64,000 nucleotides of DNA from Oscillospiraceae bacterium (GCA_902796905.1 CADBQU010000019.1:58576-122575); one strand, 5' to 3'. Shown: positions 36,785 through 44,478, numbered from the stretch's first letter. The notes: a model not told the origin generated them from the letters alone. Translations and numbers: made by a program.

Positions 36785-36867
36785 GCGGCGAGCCCCAAAA
36801 ACAAAAATTTGTTTTTGGGGCAAAAGCCAAAGCTTTTGCCAAAGCCTTTTAGGCTTTGGCTCGCCGC
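36785..36867. repeat. Three-hairpin cloverleaf element J (deoD-cdd)
   Basis: A perfect closing stem GCGGCGAGCC/GGCTCGCCGC (36785-36794, 36858-36867). Arms are CCCCAAAAACAA/TTGTTTTTGGGG (36793-36820), CAAAAGC/GCTTTTG (36821-36838) and CCAAAGCCT/AGGCTTTGG (36839-36859, TTT loop). Compared with element I, the closing stem has a G-C pair where that copy has A-T, a compensatory change. Confidence 0.88.
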
Positions 36868-36935
36868 GGTAACAGCCAACAAAATCGGCATATATAGAAT
36901 TTATATTTATTAAATTTTAAATTTAGGATTTTTTT

Positions 36936-37385
36936 ATGAAAACAGATATAAAAAATTTATTAAATGAGGCAATAAAAAATACCGAAAGCGCCTATGCGCC
37001 CTATTCAAAATATAAGGTGGGCGCAGCGCTTTTAAGCAAAAGCGGTAAAGTATATTCGGGCGCAAATATAGAAAATGCGTCGTTCGGCGCTACGGTTTGT
37101 GCCGAAAGGGTAGCTTTTTTAAAGGCGGTAAGCGAAGGCGAAAAAAGTTTTTCGGCATTGGCCTTATGCGGCAAAAAAATAAAAGCCGACACAGAAAAAG
37201 AAGACCGAAACAAAAAAGAAGAATATGTTATAGACAAAGACTGTACACCGTGCGGAATTTGCAGACAAACAATGGCGGAATTCTGCAATGAAGATTTTAA
37301 AATATATGTGGTGCAAAGTGAAAACGAGTTTAAAGAATATATCCTAAAAGAGCTTTTTTTACACGGCTTTAAAATTAAAAAATAA
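36936..37385 (+). CDS. cdd: Cytidine deaminase
   Basis: 149 aa zinc deaminase. YAPYSKYKVGAALL is the substrate block. GATVCAERVAF holds the zinc Cys and catalytic Glu, and CTPCGICRQTM the other two zinc Cys. An extra Lys/Glu-rich loop (about 83-103) makes it somewhat longer than the usual ~130 aa. It converts cytidine and deoxycytidine to uridine and deoxyuridine for the phosphorylase encoded next. Confidence 0.95.
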   Translation: MKTDIKNLLNEAIKNTESAYAPYSKYKVGAALLSKSGKVYSGANIENASFGATVCAERVAFLKAVSEGEKSFSALALCGKKIKADTEKEDRNKKEEYVIDKDCTPCGICRQTMAEFCNEDFKIYVVQSENEFKEYILKELFLHGFKIKK

Positions 37386-37404
37386 ATGGTTAGGAAGTGG
37401 GCTT

Positions 37405-38703
37405 ATGCGTGTTTACGATATTATTTCCAAAAAAAGGCATAAAAAGGAGCTTACAAAAGAAGAACTGCTTTTTGCCGTAAACGGTTTTGTTAACGGGGAA
37501 ATTCCCGATTATCAAATGTCCGCTTTACTTATGGCTATAGCCTGCAATTCTTTAACCAATCAAGAAACATCGGATTTAACCGAAATTATGGCAAAATCGG
37601 GAGATATGTATAATTTAAGCGAATTGGGAGAATTTACGGCAGATAAACATTCTACCGGCGGAGTAGGGGATAAAACCACTTTGATTGTTGCGCCTATTGT
37701 TGCTTGCGCCGGCTTAAAAGTGGCTAAAATGTCCGGCAGAGGTTTGGGCTTTACCGGCGGTACAGCCGATAAACTTGAGGCAATAAAGGGCTATAAAATT
37801 TCTTTGCCGTATAATGAGTTTATAAACAACGTTAAAAAAACGGGAGTATCCGTTATAACTCAAAGCGGAAATTTATGTAAAGCCGATAAGCTTATGTATG
37901 CGTTAAGGGATGTTACGGCTACGGTAGATTCTATTCCGTTAATAGTTTCAAGTATTATGAGCAAAAAGATTGCAAGCGGAGCCAAAACAATAGTCTTGGA
38001 CGTTAAAAAGGGAAGCGGAGCTTTTTGCAAAAACATTAAAAAAGCTACGGAATTGTCCGAAAAAATGGTGAATATAGGTAAAAGGCACAACAGAAAAATA
38101 GCGGCTGTTATAACCGATATGGATAAGCCTTTGGGTAAATATATAGGTAATCTGTTGGAAGTAAAAGAAGCCATAACCACCTTAAAAAACGAAACAGGGG
38201 GCGAACTTAAAGAAGTAAGTTTGGTTTTAAGCGCCGAAATGATAAGCCTAAGCAAAAATATAAGTTATGAAAAAGCCTATAAGCAGGCAAAAGAAATTTT
38301 AGAAAGCAATAAAGCCTTTTATAAATTTTTAGAATGGATGGAAAATCAGGGTGCAGATTTAAACTTTTTAAAAAATTACAACGATTTTGAAAACGCATTA
38401 TATAAAAAAGAAATAAAAGCGCAAAAAAACGGTTTTGTTACTAAAATCAATGCCGAACAAGTAGGAAACGTAAGCGTTATGTTAGGTGCGGGAAGAAAAG
38501 AAAAACAAGATATTATAGATAATTACGCAGGTATAAAAATAGAAAAGAATGTGGGAGATAAAGTGCAGCCGAACGATTGCTTGGCGGTTCTTTATTCTAA
38601 CAAAAAAATATCAAAAGAAACGGAAGATTATTTTTATAATGCATACGATTTTGGGAACAAAAAACCTAAAATTAAACCTGCCGTTTTAAAAATAATAGAA
38701 TAA
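37405..38703 (+). CDS. pdp: Pyrimidine-nucleoside phosphorylase
   Basis: 432 aa, thymidine/pyrimidine phosphorylase family. MRVYDIISKKRHKKELTKEEL is the typical start. KHSTGGVGDKTTLIVAPIVAC is the phosphate site, and KMSGRGLGFTGGTADKLEAI and RDVTATVDSIPLI follow. The C-terminal domain has the lipoyl-like fold. It splits uridine, deoxyuridine and thymidine. It starts 19 bp after cdd, so the two are co-transcribed. Confidence 0.95.
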   Translation: MRVYDIISKKRHKKELTKEELLFAVNGFVNGEIPDYQMSALLMAIACNSLTNQETSDLTEIMAKSGDMYNLSELGEFTADKHSTGGVGDKTTLIVAPIVACAGLKVAKMSGRGLGFTGGTADKLEAIKGYKISLPYNEFINNVKKTGVSVITQSGNLCKADKLMYALRDVTATVDSIPLIVSSIMSKKIASGAKTIVLDVKKGSGAFCKNIKKATELSEKMVNIGKRHNRKIAAVITDMDKPLGKYIGNLLEVKEAITTLKNETGGELKEVSLVLSAEMISLSKNISYEKAYKQAKEILESNKAFYKFLEWMENQGADLNFLKNYNDFENALYKKEIKAQKNGFVTKINAEQVGNVSVMLGAGRKEKQDIIDNYAGIKIEKNVGDKVQPNDCLAVLYSNKKISKETEDYFYNAYDFGNKKPKIKPAVLKIIE

Positions 38704-38761
38704 AACAGAATAAACAGTCAGGCTTTTAAAAACATAAAAAAACATAAAAAAATTTAAAATT

Positions 38762-38792
38762 GTTATAAAAAATAAAAATTTATCATAGTAAA
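38762..38792 (+). promoter_or_regulatory. Possible SigE-type promoter of the recombinase gene
   Basis: GTTATAA (38762-38768) and CATAGTAAA (38784-38792) are 15 bp apart, loosely like the SigE consensus (ATA at -35, CATACAMT at -10). A SigE promoter would fit mother-cell excision, but the match is weak. Confidence 0.3.
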
Positions 38793-38842
38793 TATTAAAC
38801 GGTCAGCAATAGCAGTATCAATTTAAATTTACGGGTGATAAA

Positions 38843-39847
38843 ATGCGCAGTATTGCCGTTTATGCAAGAAAGTCTAAATTTACGGGTTACGGCGAAAGTA
38901 TAGAAACTCAAAAAAACATTTGTTTAAAAAAAATAGAATTTGAATTTAGCAAACCGTATAAAGAACTGCCGATTTTAATATTTGAAGACGAAGGTTTTTC
39001 GGGGAAAGATACCAATCGGCCTCAGTTTAAAAATATGATAAAGAAAATTAAAAACAACGAAATTTGCGCGGTTTATGTTTATAAGTTAGACAGAATAAGC
39101 CGCAGCGTTGCCGATTTTGCCAATCTTATAACCGTTTTTAATAAATATAACGTTGCTTTTGTTTCGTCAACCGAAAATTACGAAACTCAAACGCCGTTAG
39201 GCAGGGCAATGATGAACATAAGCACGGTATTTGCTCAGCTTGAAAGAGAAACTACAGCCGAAAGAATAAAAGATAATATGTATTTATTGGCAAAAACGGG
39301 AAGATGGCTTGGGGGCGCCGCCCCATTGGGGTATGAAAGCGTAAAGGTTTTAAAAAACGGAGCTATAGATAAAAACGGCGGAAACGGATATAACGGTAAA
39401 AAAGAATATTTTTTTACTTTAAAAATTATAAAAAACGAAGCTTTGGCGGTTGAAAACATTTTTTGTGTTTTTAAAAAAAGCCAATCGTATACAAAAACGG
39501 CAGAAAAATTAAACAATATGGGATTTAAAACCAAAAACAATAATTTTTTTACAAGATATTCCGTAAAATCCGTTTTGCAAAATCCGGTGTATGTTTCGGC
39601 GGATAAGCGTATTTTTAATTATTATAAAAAACAGGGGCTTATTATAAACGGAAGTTTTAACGCCGATAACGGATTGATGATTTTTAATAAAACAAAACAG
39701 CAAAAGGGCAAACATCATATAATAAAAAACAAAAACGAATGGATAGCCGCGGTAGGGTTACATAAAAGCATTGTTAAAAGCAAAGATTTTATAGAAGTAC
39801 AAAATATAATTAAAGAAAAAGAAAAAACAAAGCATACTAAAAAATAA
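38843..39847 (+). CDS. Serine recombinase of the sigK element (SpoIVCA-like, short form)
   Basis: 334 aa. The N-terminal resolvase domain has SIAVYARKSK with the catalytic Ser, VYVYKLDRISRS and QLERETTAERI. The Recombinase domain follows from about 165 (GGAAPLGYESV) to the end. The zinc ribbon and coiled coil that large serine recombinases such as SpoIVCA (about 500 aa) carry after this are absent: the protein stops soon after KSIVKSKDFIEVQNIIKEK. It is encoded next to attR, as expected for the enzyme that cuts out the element and rebuilds sigK. Confidence 0.92.
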   Translation: MRSIAVYARKSKFTGYGESIETQKNICLKKIEFEFSKPYKELPILIFEDEGFSGKDTNRPQFKNMIKKIKNNEICAVYVYKLDRISRSVADFANLITVFNKYNVAFVSSTENYETQTPLGRAMMNISTVFAQLERETTAERIKDNMYLLAKTGRWLGGAAPLGYESVKVLKNGAIDKNGGNGYNGKKEYFFTLKIIKNEALAVENIFCVFKKSQSYTKTAEKLNNMGFKTKNNNFFTRYSVKSVLQNPVYVSADKRIFNYYKKQGLIINGSFNADNGLMIFNKTKQQKGKHHIIKNKNEWIAAVGLHKSIVKSKDFIEVQNIIKEKEKTKHTKK

Positions 39848-39871
39848 ATTGAGTTAAAGCATAAATTTTGC

Positions 39872-39893
39872 GAGTATAGCTAATGAAATACTT
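39872..39893 (+). other. Right attachment site (attR) of the sigK element
   Basis: GAGTATAGCT-AATG-AAATACTT (39872-39893), with the AATG core at 39882-39885 shared with attL. AGTAT and ATACT arms flank the core. It lies 25 bp after the recombinase stop. Confidence 0.88.
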
Positions 39894-40244
39894 ATGTTTT
39901 TCAGAAATAATAAAAAGTGTAACAAAGATGTTTACATAAGCGACCCTATAGATACCGACCACGAGGGCAATACGTTGACTTTAATAGATGTTATTGCAAA
40001 CGAAGATAATATTGTAGAAGATATAGATAAAAAAATTAAAAAGGAAAAACTAAGCGAATACATAAACGAGGTTTTAACCGAGCGTGAAAAAAAGATTATA
40101 ATTTTAAGATACGGTTTAAGCGGCAAAAGGGAACTGCCGCAAAGGGAAGTGGCAAAAAAACTTAATATTTCACGCTCTTATGTATCAAGAATAGAAAAAA
40201 AGGCTTTAAATAAGCTGTTTTTAAGGTTTAATCAAAAAAACTGA
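39894..40244 (+). CDS. sigK: RNA polymerase sigma-K, C-terminal half
   Basis: The coding sense begins at GAA 39885 once joined to the N-terminal half. Read alone, the first ATG is 39894. MFFRNNKKCNKDVYISDPI continues region 2/3, TLTLIDVIANE follows, and region 4 is LTEREKKIIILRYGLSGKRE then LPQREVAKKLNISRSYVSRIEKKAL, the -35-binding helix-turn-helix. The fragment has no ribosome site of its own and should be silent until excision. The protein ends KLFLRFNQKN. Confidence 0.95.
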   Translation: MFFRNNKKCNKDVYISDPIDTDHEGNTLTLIDVIANEDNIVEDIDKKIKKEKLSEYINEVLTEREKKIIILRYGLSGKRELPQREVAKKLNISRSYVSRIEKKALNKLFLRFNQKN

Positions 40245-40388
40245 CCGTATTTTTATACGCTGCCCTTTAAATTTTTAAATAACAAGTACAAAAAGTAAAA
40301 AACAAAAAAGTTATATATTGATTGTTTTGTACCGGGTATAATTTAAAAGTTTTTATATTAATACTAAATTAATACTTATAAAAAAAGC

Positions 40389-40417
40389 TTGACAGTAACC
40401 GACATATATGTTAATAT
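40389..40417 (+). promoter_or_regulatory. Sigma-A promoter of rplJ-rplL
   Basis: TTGACA (40389-40394), 17 bp, TAATAT (40412-40417), just upstream of the L10 leader. Confidence 0.75.
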
Positions 40418-40432
40418 ATATTAGTCGCAAAT

Positions 40433-40567
40433 CTTAAGACAGTAGGTGCCTTGTTTAAACCTATTAATTTGGGGTTAAAAGGCATAACGATTCTACCTAC
40501 CGAGGATGGGCTTTAAAATAAGTTTATCTTATCACGCCTATTCTCTTTATTGAGATTAGGTTTTTTT
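40433..40567 (+). ncRNA. Ribosomal protein L10 leader with attenuator
   Basis: Structured 5' leader before rplJ. It contains the conserved GTAGGTGCC and CTACCTACCGAGGATGGGCTT segments typical of Firmicute L10 leaders. It ends with CCTA-T-TCTC/GAGA-T-TAGG (40537-40560) and seven T residues, an intrinsic terminator. L10(L12)4 binding would favour termination or block translation, giving autoregulation. Confidence 0.88.
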
Positions 40568-40606
40568 GATTTCAGCGGCGGATTTTCATAAAGGAAGGTG
40601 AAATTT

Positions 40607-41134
40607 TTGCCAAGTCAAAAGGTTTTAGAACAAAAACAAGCTTTGGTTGCTAACCTTACCGAACAATTAAAATCTGCGGTAGCAGGCGTAATTGTTGACT
40701 ACAAGGGTATTACCGTTGCAGATGATACTAAGCTTCGTAAAGAATTAAGAGAAGCCGGTATTCATTATATGGTAGTTAAAAATACTCTTTTGGGTTTAGC
40801 TGCTAAAGAAGTAGGCCTTGAAGGTATTGACGAAGTACTTTCCGGTACTACGGCTATTGCAATAAGCGATAGCGACTATGTTGGAGCTGCACGTATTCTT
40901 TGCAATTATGCAAACGATCACGAAAACTTCAATGTAAAACTCGGCTTTATTGACGGTAAAGTTATTCCCGTTAACGAAGTTGAAGAATTATCTAAACTTC
41001 CTTCAAGAGAAGAATTGGTTGCAAAAGCCCTTGCCGGTTTCAATGCACCTATCTCCGGTCTTGTTGGAGTGCTCAATGCTAATTTGCGCGGTTTGGTTTG
41101 CGCATTAAACGCAATTGCAGAGCAAAAACAATAA
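40607..41134 (+). CDS. rplJ: Ribosomal protein L10
   Basis: Base of the ribosomal stalk, 175 aa. MPSQKVLEQKQALVANL at the start and VKNTLLGLAAKE, LSGTTAIAIS and the C-terminal L12-binding helix are present. TTG at 40607, eight bases after AAGGAAGG, gives the canonical MPSxKVLEQK N-terminus. The GTG at 40598 overlaps the ribosome site. Unusually the pair is not next to rplK-rplA or rpoB. Confidence 0.95.
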   Translation: MPSQKVLEQKQALVANLTEQLKSAVAGVIVDYKGITVADDTKLRKELREAGIHYMVVKNTLLGLAAKEVGLEGIDEVLSGTTAIAISDSDYVGAARILCNYANDHENFNVKLGFIDGKVIPVNEVEELSKLPSREELVAKALAGFNAPISGLVGVLNANLRGLVCALNAIAEQKQ

Positions 41135-41217
41135 TAGGAATTTTTTAAAAAGTAAAAAAGTTCCAAAACGAAATCAGAAAAAATAAAAACATTTACAAAA
41201 TTTTGGAGGTAAATAAC

Positions 41218-41595
41218 ATGTCTGAAAACGTAACAAAATTAATTGAAGAAGTTAAAGCATTAACAGTATTAGAATTATCCGAGCTCGTAAAAGCTTTAGA
41301 AGAAGAATTCGGCGTATCCGCTGCTGCTCCCGTAGCAGTTGCTGCTGCTCCTGCTGCCGCAGGCGCTGCTGCCGCTGAAGAAAAAACTGAATTCGATGTT
41401 GTATTAAAAGACATCGGTGCAGAAAAAATCAAAGTTATTAAAGCTGTTCGCGAAATTACCGGTTTAGGTTTAGGCGAAGCTAAAGCTTTAGTAGAAGCTG
41501 CTCCTAAAGCAGTTAAAGAAGGCGCTTCCAAAGAAGACGCAGAAAGCATTAAAGCTAAATTAGAAGAAGCCGGCGCTTCTGTAGAACTTAAATAG
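41218..41595 (+). CDS. rplL: Ribosomal protein L7/L12
   Basis: Stalk protein of 125 aa. The N-terminal dimer helix ([20 protein letters not shown]), the Ala-rich hinge (residues about 36-53), and the factor-binding C-terminal domain ([33 protein letters not shown]) are all present. ATG 41218 follows GGAGG. An upstream TTG at 41203 is part of that site. Confidence 0.97.
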   Translation: MSENVTKLIEEVKALTVLELSELVKALEEEFGVSAAAPVAVAAAPAAAGAAAAEEKTEFDVVLKDIGAEKIKVIKAVREITGLGLGEAKALVEAAPKAVKEGASKEDAESIKAKLEEAGASVELK

Positions 41596-41630
41596 TTTTA
41601 CATTACTGTTTTAAATTAACGGTAAAATTA

Positions 41631-41659
41631 AAAGACCTACATTTTGTAGGTCTTTTTTT
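41631..41659 (+). terminator. Terminator after rplL
   Basis: AAAGACCTAC/GTAGGTCTTT (41631-41655, loop ATTTT) followed by T residues. It ends the operon before any rpoB. Confidence 0.92.
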
Positions 41660-41722
41660 GTATGCTTTTGTTAACATTTAAATACTTTTAATACTTTTAA
41701 GCTTTAAAACTATTTTGCTGTT

Positions 41723-42643
41723 TTATTTTGCATTAAAGGTTTTAGAAAAATAATTGATTAAAAAAGAATAAAAATTATAAGAGCAGTTATTATTTGCAGA
41801 ATAAGAATTATAGTTTATTATTATATTTCTGTGGCAATTTGGGTTTTTAATTTCCGTAAGTTTTATGTGTTCGTTATCTATTTTGCCAAAACTGTATTCC
41901 GGCCAAAAACCCACGCCTATATTTGCGGCTATCATATTTTTAACGGCTGCGGGGCTGTCGCTTTCAAAAATAATTTTAGGACCGAATCCAGATTTATTGC
42001 AAAAAGTATCGCAAATTAACCTGAATTCTCTCGACCCCATTAAACTAATAAAATTTTCTTCTTTTGCTTCATTTAAATTTATGCTTTTGTATTTTGCAAA
42101 TTTATGGGTTTTGGGTACTGCCAAAAATATTTTTTCGTTAAATGCGATTTCCGGGTTAATGCCGGAGTTTAAATTTACATCATTTGTATTCTTTATAATT
42201 TTATTTTCATTTTTATTTTTGTAAAGCAAAGAGGTTTTTATGCCTATATCATATAAATTGCTTTCTTTTGTTTGTTTTACTTTAAATATAACGTTTTTGT
42301 TTTGTTTTTTATATTCTATTATGGCTTCGGTTACCATACTTGAAGCCGCCAAAACATTAAGTCTTACGGTTTTGCTTTCGGTTTTTGAAAGGGTGTTTAA
42401 ATAATCGGGAATTTCATTTAATTCCTGCATAATTGGTATAAGCTTTTCTTTTAAATAAAGTCCGTATTTGGTAATTGTAATATTTCTGCCTTTTTGAACA
42501 AATAAAGGTACGTTTAATTCTTCTTCAAGTTTATGAATGGATTTTGTAAGTGCCGGTTGGGCTATGTGTAAAGCCTCGGCACTTTTTGTTATATGTTCGT
42601 TTTTTGCAACTTCCAAAAAATACTTTATTTGATTTATTTCCAT
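41723..42643 (-). CDS. LysR-family transcriptional regulator
   Basis: 306 aa. The N-terminal winged helix MEINQIKYFLEVAKNEHITK with AEALHIAQPALTKSIHKLEEEL is the classical LysR signature. The effector-binding domain follows (LNVLAASSMVTEAIIEYK, FLAVPKTHKFAKY, FISLMGSREFR, VGFWPEYSF). It is divergent from the PQ-loop/SGNH gene (gap about 106 bp), which it may control. The effector is unknown. Confidence 0.93.
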   Translation of the reverse strand: MEINQIKYFLEVAKNEHITKSAEALHIAQPALTKSIHKLEEELNVPLFVQKGRNITITKYGLYLKEKLIPIMQELNEIPDYLNTLSKTESKTVRLNVLAASSMVTEAIIEYKKQNKNVIFKVKQTKESNLYDIGIKTSLLYKNKNENKIIKNTNDVNLNSGINPEIAFNEKIFLAVPKTHKFAKYKSINLNEAKEENFISLMGSREFRLICDTFCNKSGFGPKIIFESDSPAAVKNMIAANIGVGFWPEYSFGKIDNEHIKLTEIKNPNCHRNIIINYNSYSANNNCSYNFYSFLINYFSKTFNAK

Positions 42644-42749
42644 AAAACCACCTATAACTAAAAGTTATTAATTTAATAAATATTATATATTGGAAAACAT
42701 AAAAAGTCAATGATATACTATATAAAGATTTAGGAAGGTGGAACTTAAT

Positions 42750-43622
42750 ATGGCACAAATTATGGAAACTGTAATGCTTGTATGTTTTGGTTTTTCTTGG
42801 CCGTTGGCTGTTTATAAAAATATAAAAGCAAAAAGCGCCAAGGGAATGAGTTTAAATTTTATATTGCTTATAATTGTAGGATATGTGGCGGGTATTATAG
42901 CAAAAATAAGTACAAATACTTTTAATTTTGTATTTGTTGTATATTTAATTAATTTGGCTATAGTTTCGGTAAATTTAGTGGTTTATTTTATTAATTTAAA
43001 TATTGACCGAAAAAACGCAATAAAAACGGTTTTAAAAGAGATGGATGATACTATGACGGACGTAGCTTTAAGCGATGAGATTTTAAAAGAAACAGAAAAA
43101 ATAAAAGAAGAAAACAAATATATAAATAAAAACGAAATAGTTTTGTTTGGCGGTAAAAGTTTTAGTACTATAGATATTAACGAAGTTTGCAACGACTTAA
43201 ATATAAATGCAAAAATTTATAACCGCAGTATAAACGGTTTAAGTTTACGCGAAGCAATAGATGTTTTAAAACCCTGTGTTTACGATTTACAGCCTAAAAA
43301 ATTATTTATTAATTTAGGCGAAAAAGATTTGGAAAACAAAAACTTTAATACAGAAAAATTTATAAGCGAATACAGATGTTTGCTTAATTCCGTTAATTTA
43401 AATTTAAAAACAAAAATTTATGTTGTTTCCTTAATAGAAAACAGTAATATGGCAGTACAAATAAATAAAAAATTAAAAGCTTTGGCTAAGGAAGCCGGAG
43501 CGGAATACGCCGATATTAACGATATAAAACTAAGCGAAAACCCAAGACTTTTTATTATTAAAAACTTAAAAATGTTTTTAAGAGATTTTCCTATATCTTT
43601 CAGCGACGCTATGAAAGCGTAA
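42750..43622 (+). CDS. PQ-loop (SemiSWEET-like) membrane domain fused to an SGNH-like domain
   Basis: 290 aa. The first ~85 residues form three membrane helices with SWPLAVYKNIKAKSAKGMSL, the PQ-loop/SemiSWEET-type repeat. A charged linker follows (about 95-130). The soluble C-terminal part (from EIVLFGGKSF) looks like a worn SGNH/GDSL hydrolase: GGKSF stands where GDS is expected, and INLGEKDLE replaces GxND. The catalytic residues seem lost, so a binding role is possible. ATG 42750 follows GGAAGGTGG; GTG at 42738 is inside it. Function unknown. Confidence 0.7.
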   Translation: MAQIMETVMLVCFGFSWPLAVYKNIKAKSAKGMSLNFILLIIVGYVAGIIAKISTNTFNFVFVVYLINLAIVSVNLVVYFINLNIDRKNAIKTVLKEMDDTMTDVALSDEILKETEKIKEENKYINKNEIVLFGGKSFSTIDINEVCNDLNINAKIYNRSINGLSLREAIDVLKPCVYDLQPKKLFINLGEKDLENKNFNTEKFISEYRCLLNSVNLNLKTKIYVVSLIENSNMAVQINKKLKALAKEAGAEYADINDIKLSENPRLFIIKNLKMFLRDFPISFSDAMKA

Positions 43623-43653
43623 ATTCCCCCAAAATTAAAAATAAGTTGTATTT

Positions 43654-43706
43654 AAAAAGCAGATTACATTGTGTAAGGCAACGCCTTTAACAGTAATCTG
43701 CTTTTT
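43654..43706. terminator. Terminator between convergent genes, nested hairpin
   Basis: A 14 bp perfect outer stem AAAAAGCAGATTAC/GTAATCTGCTTTTT (43654-43667, 43693-43706) with an inner AAGGC/GCCTT hairpin (43675-43687). It may be a reduced relative of the three-hairpin elements. Confidence 0.75.
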
Positions 43707-43723
43707 GCTGTTTATAACTTATT

Positions 43724-44413
43724 TTATAAAATGTCCATTATATAAAAATGAGCCTTTAACCATTCGCGGTTTTGTTTAAAGTTCGGATTGTACTTTTCTA
43801 CCTCTTGCCAAAAATTGCGGCTGTGGTCTTTGTGCAAAAAATGGCAAAGCTCGTGTATTAAAACATAATCTATAACTTCTTTTTTACACATTAAAAGCCT
43901 AAAACTAAAAGATATATTATTTGTTGCGCTGCAAGAGCCCCAACGCGTTTTGGCTTTGGTAACGGTAATGTTTTTTAAATTTAAATTCATTTTTTCGGCA
44001 AAAAATTCGGCTTTGGGTAAAATGTAATTTTTAAGTTCGTTTTTATAAAAATCAATAACCTTATCTTTGGCGTTTAAACTTAAAAAGGGAACATACAAAG
44101 AGTTTTCTTTACAGTTAAAATAAACTTTACTTTGCGAAGTTTTTAAAGAAATTTCGTTGCCGTAAAGTAATAATAAACCATTGTTTTTTAATGCGTATTT
44201 TTCGGTATTGCTTAATATAGCTTCGGTTTTGGTTAAAAGCCATTTTTTACGGCTGTTTAAAAAGTCCGAAATAACGTTATAGCTTACAAATAACGGAGCT
44301 TTAAGGGTTGCGGTTCCATTACTGTTTAAAGATAAAGATATGGTACTGCGGCGGCTTTTAATAATTTCTGTTTTTATTCCACAAAAAATAATAGTTTTGT
44401 TTTTTGTTTTCAT
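43724..44413 (-). CDS. YgjP-like (DUF45) zinc metallopeptidase
   Basis: 229 aa. DYVLIHELCHFLHKDHSRNFW holds the HExxH zinc site and a downstream His. TKAKTRWGSCSATNNISFSFRL is the conserved WGS block of this family. The N-terminal half is beta-rich. These proteins are often associated with restriction or housekeeping roles but have no firm function. No signal peptide, so cytosolic. Confidence 0.9.
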   Translation of the reverse strand: MKTKNKTIIFCGIKTEIIKSRRSTISLSLNSNGTATLKAPLFVSYNVISDFLNSRKKWLLTKTEAILSNTEKYALKNNGLLLLYGNEISLKTSQSKVYFNCKENSLYVPFLSLNAKDKVIDFYKNELKNYILPKAEFFAEKMNLNLKNITVTKAKTRWGSCSATNNISFSFRLLMCKKEVIDYVLIHELCHFLHKDHSRNFWQEVEKYNPNFKQNREWLKAHFYIMDIL

Positions 44414-44450
44414 TTAGAACCTCTGTAAAAAAACAAAGAATTAATAAAAA

Positions 44451-44478
44451 ATGCCTCCTGTAAAAGAGGCATAAATTA
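44451..44478 (-). terminator. Terminator after the coaD cluster
   Basis: ATGCCTC/GAGGCAT (44451-44472) followed on the minus strand by TTTTTTATTAA. It ends the rsmD-coaD-coiled-coil operon. Confidence 0.8.

Larger units (their letters stand above)
29738..39885. mobile_element. sigK intervening (skin-like) element, 10,148 bp
   Basis: DNA inserted in region 2/3 of sigK in the same codon position where skin elements of other spore formers interrupt SigK (CIEN/EILM). It carries a serine recombinase at the right end, like SpoIVCA. The cargo in order is an hfs-like hydrogenase operon and a kinase (minus strand), then deoD, cdd, pyrimidine phosphorylase and the recombinase (plus strand). No phage structural, replication or lysis gene is seen. 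Excision is expected to be limited to the mother cell. The boundaries come from the shared AATG core and from the perfect restoration of the SigK reading frame. Confidence 0.93.

Noticed and set aside
29404..40244. The split sigK could be a chimeric assembly or two separate sigma genes.
   Set aside because: The halves abut at the same codon, share a core, restore known residues exactly in frame, and the recombinase lies at the expected end. Chance or misassembly would not give this.
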